5,050 nt of DNA from an uncultured Solirubrobacter sp. (GTDB lineage Bacteria > Actinomycetota > Thermoleophilia > Solirubrobacterales > Solirubrobacteraceae), in NCBI GenBank assembly GCA_937871635.1, contig CALMNS010000760.1:1-5050 (forward strand), in the 5' to 3' direction. A program made the position numbers and the translations under genes. The notes below the pieces were generated by a model. It did no database searches and was not told where the DNA came from. It saw nothing but the letters and a program-made list of their open reading frames with translations. Position 1 is the first letter of the stretch; the number at the start of each line of letters is the position of its first letter. Positions 1-5,050 of the stretch are shown here, in pieces.

Positions 1-382
1 TCTCCAACGCCGCCATGTCCTCGCGCGCGTCGTCCATGCGGTCCTCGCGCGCGGCCTCGCGCATCACCAGGCACCCGCGGGGGTGGTCGCGGGCGGTGTG
101 GTGCTCGGCGGACACGCGGAGCACGCGCTCGATCGCCGCGCGGGCGGTCGGCGCGTCGAGCGCCTGTTCGAGCCCGAGGTCGAGCCGCTCCCGGTAGCGG
201 GCGGCGGCCTCGTCGAAGAGCCGGCGCTTGTCGCCGAACGCCGCGTAGAGGCTCGGCGCGGCGATGCCCATGGCCGCGGTGAGCTCCGCGATCGACGTGC
301 CCGCGTAGCCGCGCTCCCAAAAGGCGTCGAGCGCCAGGTCGAGCGCGGCGTCGCGGTCAAAGCTCCGTGGGCGGCCGGCCAT
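1..382 (-). CDS. TetR/AcrR-family transcriptional repressor, partial (C-terminus beyond window edge)
   Basis: The first 127 codons of a DNA-binding repressor are visible; the gene continues past base 1. The protein opens with a basic GRPRSFD arm (residues 3-9), the usual TetR minor-groove arm. A helix-turn-helix follows at about residues 29-50 (TSIAELTAAMGI, then PSLYAAFGDK), the typical TetR pattern ending in the Y-x-x-F-x-x-K signature. The N-terminus and spacing resemble the AcrR/ComR-like branch. The ligand domain begins at about residue 55 and includes PRGCLV with the only visible cysteine (C104). The ATG at 382 is well supported because an in-frame TAG lies only nine bases upstream (392-394). 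The gene is divergent from the enone reductase at 474 and shares a 91-base spacer with inverted repeats, so it probably represses itself and that operon. The family is certain from the HTH; the ligand and targets are inferred. Confidence 0.93.
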   Translation of the reverse strand, partial: MAGRPRSFDRDAALDLALDAFWERGYAGTSIAELTAAMGIAAPSLYAAFGDKRRLFDEAAARYRERLDLGLEQALDAPTARAAIERVLRVSAEHHTARDHPRGCLVMREAAREDRMDDAREDMAALE

Positions 383-388
383 CGCCCC

Positions 389-396
389 ATTCTATA
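389..396 (-). promoter_or_regulatory. Candidate -10 element of the tetR-like gene, implying a leaderless mRNA
   Basis: Read on the minus strand this is TATAGAAT, the most AT-rich stretch in the spacer, and contains the -10-like hexamers TATAGA and TAGAAT. It ends seven bases before the repressor ATG, so transcription would begin at or within about two bases of the start codon. No good -35 hexamer is visible at the right distance. A leaderless transcript fits the lack of a clear ribosome binding site and is common in actinobacteria. The position is inferred. Confidence 0.45.
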
Positions 397-401
397 GGCA
401 C

Positions 402-454
402 CGATACAGAATGGTGTAGGCTCGGCCGCAGCCGTTCTGTATCGAGTCCTACAC
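402..454. promoter_or_regulatory. Nested inverted repeats, probable TetR-family operator in the divergent promoter
   Basis: CGATACAGAA (402-411) is matched by its exact reverse complement TTCTGTATCG (435-444). One mismatch inward, GG (413-414) pairs with CC (432-433), giving 13-base arms with one mismatch. A second pair, GTGTAGG (414-420) and CCTACAC (448-454), lies beside it. Each half is also locally symmetrical: TACA-N6-TGTA at 405-418 and TGTA-N8-TACA at 438-453. Two similar boxes about 32-35 bases apart (near three helical turns) between a tetR-like gene and its divergent neighbour are what a two-dimer TetR operator would look like. The repeats are directly visible; the binding role is inferred. 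Confidence 0.6.
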
Positions 455-461
455 AAGGGAG
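455..461 (+). promoter_or_regulatory. Ribosome binding site of the enone reductase gene
   Basis: AAGGGAG is purine-rich and complementary to the 16S rRNA tail, and sits 12 bases before the ATG at 474. The spacing is a little long, but it is the only Shine-Dalgarno-like sequence there. It directly follows the right arm of the inverted repeats, so a repressor bound there would cover the region just upstream of it. Confidence 0.5.
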
Positions 462-473
462 TCTGAAGCGACC

Positions 474-1481
474 ATGCCGACCGCCACCACCCGACAGGTG
501 CGACTCGCCGAACGGCCGACCGGGCTGCCCGGCCCAGGGACGTGGGAGATCACGGACTCCGAGGTGCCCGCGCCGGGCGAGGGCGAGGTCGTCGTCCGCG
601 TCCGGCTGCTGTCGGTCGATCCCGCGATGCGCGGCATGCTGCGCGACCGGCGGTCCTACGCGCCGCCCGTCGCCGTCGGCGAGGTGATGCGGGCCGAAGG
701 GGTGGGCGACGTCGTCGCCTCCCGCGTCGCCGGGCTGCCCGTGGGCACGACCGTCACCGGCCGTTTCGGCGTGCAGGAGCACGCCGTCGCGGCGGGCGGC
801 GACGTCCGGCCGGTCGACGTGGACGCGTTCGCCGCCGAGGCGTGGCTCGGCGTGCTCGGCATGACGGGCATGACCGCCTACTTCGGGCTGCTGGAGGTGG
901 GTGCCCTCCGCACGGGCGAGACCGTTGTCGTCTCCGGTGCGGCCGGCGCGGTCGGGTCGGTCGCCGGGCAGATCGCGAAGCTCCGGGGGTGCCGCGTGAT
1001 CGGCATCGCCGGCGGCGGTGAGAAGTGCCGCTGGCTCGAGGAGGAGCTGGGCTTCGACGCGGCGATCGACTACCGCGAGGCCGACGTGGCGGCCGCGCTG
1101 GCCGAGCACGCCCCCGACGGCATCGACGTCTACTTCGACAACGTCGGCGGTGACGTCCTCGACGCGGCCCTGACGCGGCTGGCGCGCGGCGCGCGCGTCG
1201 TGCTCTGCGGCGCGATCTCGCAGTACAACGAGGACCGGATGCGGGGGCCGGCCAACTACATGAGCCTCCTCGTCACGCGCTCGCGGATGGAGGGGTTCCT
1301 GGTCTTCGACTACGCCGATCGCTACCCCGAGGCGGTCGCTGCGCTCGGCGGCTGGCTCGCCGACGGAAGTCTCACGGCGCGGGAGACCGTCGTCGACGGG
1401 TCGATCGAGGACTTCGGCGCGACCCTGCTCCGGCTCTTCCGGGGCGAGAACACCGGCAAGCTGCTCCTCCGGGTGGCGTGA
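474..1481 (+). CDS. NADP-dependent oxidoreductase, CurA/PTGR (leukotriene B4 12-hydroxydehydrogenase-like) MDR family
   Basis: A 335-residue soluble enzyme predicted to reduce the C=C bond of alpha,beta-unsaturated ketones or aldehydes with NADPH. The N-terminal domain carries LSVDPAMRGML (46-56), equivalent to the LS-DP-MRG motif of this family, and the LGMTGMTAYFGLL segment (128-140). The Rossmann domain has the glycine-rich GAAGAVGSVAGQIAK motif (155-169), the GIAGGGEKCRW segment (177-187) whose basic residues favour NADPH, YFDNVGG (220-226) and GAISQYN (246-252). The end, GENTGKLLLRVA, matches the family's usual C-terminus. No structural-zinc cysteine cluster is present, as expected. The length is close to E. 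coli CurA (about 345). It is divergent from the tetR-like gene and its stop overlaps the next start, so it is probably the first gene of an operon under that repressor. The natural substrate cannot be read from sequence; the symbol curA is not assigned because orthology is untested. Confidence 0.93.
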   Translation: MPTATTRQVRLAERPTGLPGPGTWEITDSEVPAPGEGEVVVRVRLLSVDPAMRGMLRDRRSYAPPVAVGEVMRAEGVGDVVASRVAGLPVGTTVTGRFGVQEHAVAAGGDVRPVDVDAFAAEAWLGVLGMTGMTAYFGLLEVGALRTGETVVVSGAAGAVGSVAGQIAKLRGCRVIGIAGGGEKCRWLEEELGFDAAIDYREADVAAALAEHAPDGIDVYFDNVGGDVLDAALTRLARGARVVLCGAISQYNEDRMRGPANYMSLLVTRSRMEGFLVFDYADRYPEAVAALGGWLADGSLTARETVVDGSIEDFGATLLRLFRGENTGKLLLRVA

Positions 1482-2638
1482 TGGGTACGGGCGAGATCTC
1501 CGGGACCTTCGATCCGCGGTTCCGCGCGGTGCACGAGGCGCTGCGCGAGCGGCTCGAGTCGGGCGACGAGCTCGGCGCGAGCGTCGCGGTCGACGTCGAC
1601 GGGCAGACCGTCGTGGACCTGTGGGGCGGATGGCGCGACGAGGCGCGCCGCTCGCCGTGGACGCGGGACACGATCGTCAACCTCTGGTCCTCGACGAAGA
1701 CCGTGACCAACCTGGCCGCGCTGATGCTGGTCGAGCGCGGACAGCTCGACCCGTACGCGCCCGTGGCCGCCTTCTGGCCCGAGTTCGCCGCGAACGGCAA
1801 GGAGGCCGTCGAGGTTCGCCACGTGCTCGGCCACACGTCGGGCCTCTCGGGTTTCACCGCGCCCTTCGGGGTGGCGGACCTGTTCGACCTCGAGGCCTCC
1901 ACGCGCCGGCTCGCCGGCCAGGCGCCGTGGTGGGAGCCGGGGACCGCGTCGGGCTACCACGCCGCGACGCAGGGGTTCCTGGTCGGCGAGCTCGTCCGCC
2001 GGATCACCGGCCGGTCGCTGACCGCGTTCGTGGCCGAGGAGATCGCCGGGCCGCTGGGCGCCGACTTCCGGATCGGCGCCCCCGAGTCCGAGTGGGACCG
2101 GATCGCCACGATCGTCCCCAGCCCGCCGCAGCCCGTCGACCTCGAGGCGCTCGATCCCGACGGACCGATGTACAAGACCTTCATCGCGCCGCCGACCGCC
2201 CAGGCCGACGCGAACCGCCCCGCGTGGCGGCGCGCAGAGCTCGGTGCGCTCAACGGCCACGGCAACGCGGCCTCGCTGGGCCGGATCCTGCGCGTGCTCG
2301 CGCTCGGCGGGAGCGCCGGCGGAGTGCGGCTGCTCTCGCCGGAGACGATCGCGCTGATCTTCGACGAGCAGAGCCACGGGACGGACCTCGTGCTCGGCAT
2401 CCCGCTGCGCTTCGGCATCGGCTGGGCGCTGCCCGAGACGGAGACGGTGCCCTACGTCGGGCAGGGCCGCGCGTGCTACTGGGGCGGCTGGGGCGGCTCG
2501 CTCGTCGTCACCGACCTCGACCGTCGCATGACCGTCACCTACGCCATGAACCGGATGGCGCCGGGCATCATCGGCTCCGATCGCTCCGAGGCGTACGTGC
2601 GCGCCGCCTACGCCAGCCTTGGGGGAGCGCCCGCCTAG
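1481..2638 (+). CDS. Serine hydrolase, class-C beta-lactamase fold, family VIII carboxylesterase-like
   Basis: About 385 residues with the penicillin-binding/beta-lactamase class-C fold (Pfam Beta-lactamase type). The nucleophile motif is SSTK (S70, K73, numbered from the ATG at 1481). A tyrosine motif, GYHAAT (Y159), follows at the YxN position, with Ala instead of Asn. The KTG motif is replaced by WGGWGGS (334-340), and WGG at this site is typical of family VIII esterases such as EstB rather than true beta-lactamases. Other family landmarks are LGHTSGLSGF (117-126) and the GEL-RR-TGRSL block after Y159. No signal peptide or membrane segment is seen, so it should be cytoplasmic, which also argues against a cell-wall or beta-lactam role. 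ATG at 1481 overlaps the upstream stop by one base; GTG at 1478 (GTGA overlap) is the alternative, but the GGGTGG at 1471-1476 spaces better with the ATG. It is probably an ester or lactone hydrolase co-expressed with the reductase; its substrate is unknown. Confidence 0.9.
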   Translation: MGTGEISGTFDPRFRAVHEALRERLESGDELGASVAVDVDGQTVVDLWGGWRDEARRSPWTRDTIVNLWSSTKTVTNLAALMLVERGQLDPYAPVAAFWPEFAANGKEAVEVRHVLGHTSGLSGFTAPFGVADLFDLEASTRRLAGQAPWWEPGTASGYHAATQGFLVGELVRRITGRSLTAFVAEEIAGPLGADFRIGAPESEWDRIATIVPSPPQPVDLEALDPDGPMYKTFIAPPTAQADANRPAWRRAELGALNGHGNAASLGRILRVLALGGSAGGVRLLSPETIALIFDEQSHGTDLVLGIPLRFGIGWALPETETVPYVGQGRACYWGGWGGSLVVTDLDRRMTVTYAMNRMAPGIIGSDRSEAYVRAAYASLGGAPA

Positions 2639-2646
2639 TCTCTAGG
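2634..2646. repeat. Perfect short palindrome CCTAG-TCT-CTAGG at the esterase/ABC-F junction
   Basis: Two five-base arms with a three-base spacer cover the esterase stop codon (TAG, 2636-2638) and end in the purine run just before the ABC-F GTG start (2648). In mRNA it could form a small hairpin that hides the AGGGG ribosome-binding bases until a ribosome reaches the stop codon, which would couple translation of the two genes. The symmetry is seen directly; the role is inferred and the hairpin is weak. Confidence 0.3.
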
Positions 2647-2647
2647 G

Positions 2648-4534
2648 GTGGCCGTCTGCATCGCCTCCGACCTGTCGAAGGACATGGCCGGCACCCCCCT
2701 GTTCCGAGGCGTCTCGTTCAAGCTCGAGCGCCGCGAGCGGCTCACCCTGTCGGGCCGCAACGGCTCGGGCAAGACGACGCTGCTGCGCATGCTCGCGGGG
2801 GAGACCTCGGTGGACGGCGGGGAGCTCGTCTTCGCCAAGGGGACGAAGGTCGCGCTCCACGACCAGCGCCCGCCCCGCGAGCACGGGATGAGCCTGCGCG
2901 ACTACGTCCTGACGGGCTGCGCGGAGCTGCTCGCGCTCGAGGACGAGCTGGGGCGGCTCGAGGCCCGCATGGCCGAGGGCGACCACGGCGACGCCACCCT
3001 CGACGCCTACTCGCGGGCGCAGACCCGCCTCGAGCACGCGGGGGGCTACAACTGGCGCGACGGGGTGGTGGCGACCCTGAACGGGCTCGGCTTCGGGGAC
3101 GCCGACTACGACCGCGACCTGGGGACCTTCTCGGGTGGCGAGCTCACGCGCGCCTCGCTGGCCCGCGCGCTCGCCGGGGACCCGGACCTCCTCCTCCTCG
3201 ACGAGCCGACGAACCACCTGGACATCGCCTCGCTCGAGTGGCTCGAGCAGCGCCTGCAGACGCTCGACGCCGCCATCGTCCTCGTCGCCCACGACCGCTG
3301 GTTCCTCGAGGCGGTGGGCACCGCCGTGCTCGAGCTCGAGGCGGGCCGGGCGCGGTTCTTCCCCGGCACTTGGCACGCCTGGCGCAAGGAGCAGGCCCAG
3401 CGCGAGCTCGCGCTGGGGCGGGCGATCGACAAGCAGCAGGCCGAGATCGAGCGGCTCGAGCGCTTCGTGAACCGGTTCCGGGCCGGGACGCGCGCCAAGC
3501 AGGCGCAGTCGCGGCAGAAGACGCTCGACAAGGTCGACCGCATCGAGCGTGATCCGCGCGACACCACGAGCCTCGGGTTCGGCTTCAAGGCCCCCGAGCG
3601 CTCGGGACGGGTGATCTTCGAGATCGAGGACGGGACGGTGCGGATCGGCGAGCGGACGCTCGTCGAGCACGCCGACATGTTCCTCGAGCGCGGCGAGCAC
3701 GTCTCCCTCATCGGGCCGAACGGGACGGGGAAGACCACGCTGCTCTCCGTGATCACGGGGGCGCGCGAGCTCGACGCCGGCAAGCTGCGCCGCGGCCACA
3801 ACGTCAAGCTCGGCGTCCTCTCCCAGCACGCCGAGGAGCTCGACGAGACCGCCACGGTGGTCGAGGCGGCCCAGCGCGCCACCCGCCTCACCCCGGGCAA
3901 GGCGCGCGCCCTCCTCGGTCGCTTCCTGTTCTCCGGCGAGGCGGCCGAGAAGCCGGTCGCCGGCCTGAGCGGCGGCGAGCGCCGGCGGCTCTCGCTCGCC
4001 ATCCTCGTCCAATCGGGCGCGAACGTCCTCGTCCTCGACGAGCCGACGAACCACCTCGACCTCGAGAGCCGCGAGGCGCTCGAGGCGGCGCTGCAGTCCT
4101 TCGAGGGCACCGTCCTGCTCGTCACCCACGACCGGGCGCTGCTCGATGCGGTGGGCACCCGGACCGTCTCGGTCGAGGACGGCACCCTGCGCTCCTACGT
4201 GGGCGGATGGGCCGAGTTCGTCCGCGTGCGCGAGGAACGGACGGCGGACGAGCGGGCGGTCAAGGCGGCGAAGCCCGCCAAGGCCCGGTCCGCGAAGGCG
4301 CCGGCGGCGAGGAAGGCGAACGGGAAGCCCCCCGTCCGCGACCGGCGGCGGGCCGAGCGGCTCGAGACGGAGATCGAGCGGGCCGAGGCGCGGCTGGCCG
4401 AGATCGAGCGGGAGCTGGCCGATCCCTCGGCGTGGAACGACCCGCGGACGAGCGCGAAGTCGACCCGCCGCCACGAGGAGGCCAAGGCGCGCGTCGACGC
4501 CCTCTACTCAGAGCTCGAGGCCGCCGGCGTCTGA
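2648..4534 (+). CDS. ABC-F family ATP-binding protein (twin ABC ATPase, no membrane domain)
   Basis: A 628-residue protein with two ABC ATPase domains and no transmembrane segments, the ABC-F arrangement. These proteins act on ribosomes (translation factors or antibiotic-protection proteins). Domain 1 has Walker A GRNGSGKTT (36-44), signature FSGGE (161-165), Walker B LLLLDEPTNHLD (181-192, catalytic E186) and switch H215. Domain 2 has Walker A GPNGTGKTT (356-364), signature LSGGE (440-444), Walker B LVLDEPTNHLD (461-471, E465) and switch H494. All catalytic residues are intact. Between them lies the charged helical interdomain linker typical of ABC-F (about 240-315). A Lys/Ala-rich tether (about 536-562) leads to a C-terminal coiled coil (about 564-625), as in Uup/YheS-like members. 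GTG at 2648 is chosen because the first beta strand (VCIASDLS) would be lost from the next ATG (2684). The upstream stop is in the same frame nine bases away, so co-transcription is likely. The subfamily, and whether it confers resistance, cannot be decided from sequence alone. Confidence 0.95.
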   Translation: MAVCIASDLSKDMAGTPLFRGVSFKLERRERLTLSGRNGSGKTTLLRMLAGETSVDGGELVFAKGTKVALHDQRPPREHGMSLRDYVLTGCAELLALEDELGRLEARMAEGDHGDATLDAYSRAQTRLEHAGGYNWRDGVVATLNGLGFGDADYDRDLGTFSGGELTRASLARALAGDPDLLLLDEPTNHLDIASLEWLEQRLQTLDAAIVLVAHDRWFLEAVGTAVLELEAGRARFFPGTWHAWRKEQAQRELALGRAIDKQQAEIERLERFVNRFRAGTRAKQAQSRQKTLDKVDRIERDPRDTTSLGFGFKAPERSGRVIFEIEDGTVRIGERTLVEHADMFLERGEHVSLIGPNGTGKTTLLSVITGARELDAGKLRRGHNVKLGVLSQHAEELDETATVVEAAQRATRLTPGKARALLGRFLFSGEAAEKPVAGLSGGERRRLSLAILVQSGANVLVLDEPTNHLDLESREALEAALQSFEGTVLLVTHDRALLDAVGTRTVSVEDGTLRSYVGGWAEFVRVREERTADERAVKAAKPAKARSAKAPAARKANGKPPVRDRRRAERLETEIERAEARLAEIERELADPSAWNDPRTSAKSTRRHEEAKARVDALYSELEAAGV

Positions 4535-4570
4535 CTGCCCTGACCCCGGGTGTGTGAGCCATGCACACGC

Positions 4571-4582
4571 GAACGTGCGTTC
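4571..4582. promoter_or_regulatory. GAAC-N4-GTTC palindrome, LexA/SOS-box-like
   Basis: GAACGTGCGTTC matches the GAAC-N4-GTTC core of LexA boxes in Bacillus and actinobacteria. The left flank gives CGAAC, as in the mycobacterial form, while the right flank (C instead of G) does not. A further GCGAAC copy at 4585-4590 repeats the GCGAAC at 4569-4574, making a GAAC-N4-GTTC-N4-GAAC array. It lies 31 bases upstream of the CsbD-protein ATG and overlaps the proposed -35. The match is exact for eight fixed bases; function is inferred. Confidence 0.4.
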
Positions 4583-4604
4583 CCGCGAACAGCCGTGTGG
4601 GTAC
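4579..4604 (+). promoter_or_regulatory. Candidate sigma-B-like promoter (GTTCCC-N14-GGGTAC) for the CsbD-type gene
   Basis: GTTCCC (4579-4584) and GGGTAC (4599-4604) are 14 bases apart, resembling the GTTTNN-N12-15-GGGTAY promoters read by stress sigma factors of the sigma-B group in Gram-positive bacteria. csbD of Bacillus subtilis is itself a sigma-B gene, which supports the reading. A problem is that the transcription start would fall near 4610-4612, only about 2-4 bases before the ATG, so the mRNA would be almost leaderless and would lose the GGGAGGGG ribosome-binding sequence. Confidence 0.4.
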
Positions 4605-4612
4605 GGGAGGGG
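4605..4612 (+). promoter_or_regulatory. Ribosome binding site of the CsbD-type gene
   Basis: GGGAGGGG ends one base before the ATG at 4614; its GGAGG-like core (GGGAGG, 4605-4610) is three bases from the start codon, slightly close but strong. It supports ATG 4614 as the start if the transcript begins upstream of the candidate promoter described at 4579-4604. Confidence 0.5.
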
Positions 4613-4613
4613 C

Positions 4614-5050
4614 ATGAACGCGAATCAGGATCCGGAGCCCGTCAGCGGCGGGCTCGTAGGCAAGCTGGCCGGCAAGGCCAAGGAGGCGGCGGGCTCCGTC
4701 GTCGGTGACGAGGACCTCGCCCGCGAGGGCCGCCTCCAGCAGACCCAGGTCGACGCCGAGGCGGACGCGGCGCGCGAGGCGGCCGAGGCCCGCCAGCGCG
4801 AGTCTGAGGCGCAGGTCGCCGAGCAGCGCGCCCAGCAGGAGACCGAGCGCGAGCGGCTGCGCACCGAGCTCGAGGCCTCCGAGCGCGAGGATCGCATTGA
4901 GGCCGACCGCCAGGCCGCCGAGCGCCAGGCGGCGACCGACGCCCAGCGCGAGACGGCGAAGGCGCAGGCCGACCGCCGGGCGCAGGAGTCCGCGGCCGAG
5001 GCCCAGGAGCGCGTCGCCGACGTGCAGGCCGATCGCGAGCAGGACGAGGT
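4614..5050 (+). CDS. CsbD-like stress protein with long Ala/Glu/Arg/Gln-rich helical extension, partial (C-terminus beyond window)
   Basis: 145 codons are visible and the frame is still open at the window edge. Residues about 13-43 (GLVGKLAGKAKEAAG, then GDEDLAREGRLQQ) match the CsbD-like domain found in small general-stress proteins of unknown biochemical role. CsbD proteins are usually only about 60-70 residues. Here the domain passes into at least 100 residues made almost only of A, E, R, Q, D, with some T, S, V, L and K. There is no Pro after residue 9, no Gly after residue 39, and no Cys, His, Phe, Tyr or Trp at all. This predicts one long, highly charged, soluble helix or coiled coil. 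No signal peptide is seen, so it is cytoplasmic. The preceding 79-base gap carries a strong GGGAGGGG and stress-type regulatory motifs, so it is probably transcribed apart from the ABC-F gene. A stress-protective or scaffold role is inference. Confidence 0.8.
   Translation, partial: MNANQDPEPVSGGLVGKLAGKAKEAAGSVVGDEDLAREGRLQQTQVDAEADAAREAAEARQRESEAQVAEQRAQQETERERLRTELEASEREDRIEADRQAAERQAATDAQRETAKAQADRRAQESAAEAQERVADVQADREQDE

Noticed and set aside
64..1109. Minus-strand frames at 64-456 and 357-1109 and plus-strand frames near 15-397.
   Set aside because: They lie over the TetR and reductase genes, whose motifs are clear in other frames. Two of them would run through the divergent promoter and its repeats.
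1621..3552. A 643-codon plus-strand open frame crossing the esterase/ABC-F boundary.
   Set aside because: It is an out-of-frame shadow rich in Arg, Ala, Pro and Gly. It ignores the gene boundary and lacks recognisable motifs.
2642..4474. A 610-codon open frame on the minus strand opposite the ABC-F gene, plus several shorter antisense frames there.
   Set aside because: Very GC-rich codon use removes stops from antisense frames. The translation is a biased Leu/Arg/Glu/Gly mixture with no domain, while the plus strand carries a complete ABC-F protein.
1481..4534. Reading the beta-lactamase-fold gene plus the ABC-F gene as an antibiotic-resistance island.
   Set aside because: The hydrolase has no export signal and an esterase-type third motif, and most ABC-F proteins are housekeeping. 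No mobile element or change in composition marks the region.
4550..4568. Possible terminator hairpin GTGTGTG / TGCACAC after the ABC-F gene.
   Set aside because: Only five Watson-Crick pairs plus two wobble pairs, with no T-tract after it. It is too weak to call a Rho-independent terminator.
4614..5050. Treating the CsbD-gene tail as a DNA tandem repeat.
   Set aside because: Repeated GAG/GCG/CGC/CAG codons give a repetitive look, but I find no exact DNA repeat unit; the similarity is compositional.

Overview
The window is a gene-dense stretch of a very GC-rich chromosome (by eye about 70% GC or more). Codons end almost always in G or C, genes abut or overlap, and there are no mobile elements, RNA genes or CRISPR arrays. 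This style, with GTG starts, a probable leaderless promoter and protein families common in actinobacteria, suggests a high-GC actinobacterium. Thermoleophilia/Solirubrobacterales is possible, but the lineage is inference and not shown by any marker gene.

Layout. (1) At the left edge, on the minus strand, is a TetR/AcrR-family repressor whose C-terminal part lies outside the window (382 down to 1). (2) A 91-base divergent intergenic region (383-473) carries nested inverted repeats that look like the repressor's operator. (3) On the plus strand is an NADPH-dependent enone/alkenal reductase of the CurA/PTGR medium-chain dehydrogenase group (474-1481). (4) Overlapping its stop codon by one base is a cytoplasmic serine hydrolase of the class-C beta-lactamase fold, most like family VIII carboxylesterases (1481-2638). 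(5) Nine bases later, in the same frame, a GTG-started twin-ATPase ABC-F protein follows (2648-4534). (6) After a 79-base gap with candidate regulatory motifs comes the start of a CsbD-domain protein with a long alanine/glutamate/arginine/glutamine-rich helix that runs off the right edge (4614-5050).

How the genes may work together. The repressor and reductase form a classic divergent regulator/target pair. The regulator has a single cysteine in a Gly-Cys motif, as in electrophile-responsive TetR proteins, and the neighbouring reductase family acts on electrophilic enones. An electrophile or xenobiotic response is therefore a reasonable hypothesis, with the esterase co-expressed. The ABC-F gene is probably co-transcribed but is functionally separate (ribosome-associated). 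The CsbD gene looks like an independent stress-response unit: its upstream gap holds a sigma-B-like promoter candidate overlapping a GAAC-N4-GTTC palindrome of the LexA-box type.

No clearly novel multi-gene system is visible. The most unusual items are the CsbD/long-helix protein with its upstream motifs, and the operator architecture between the repressor and the reductase.
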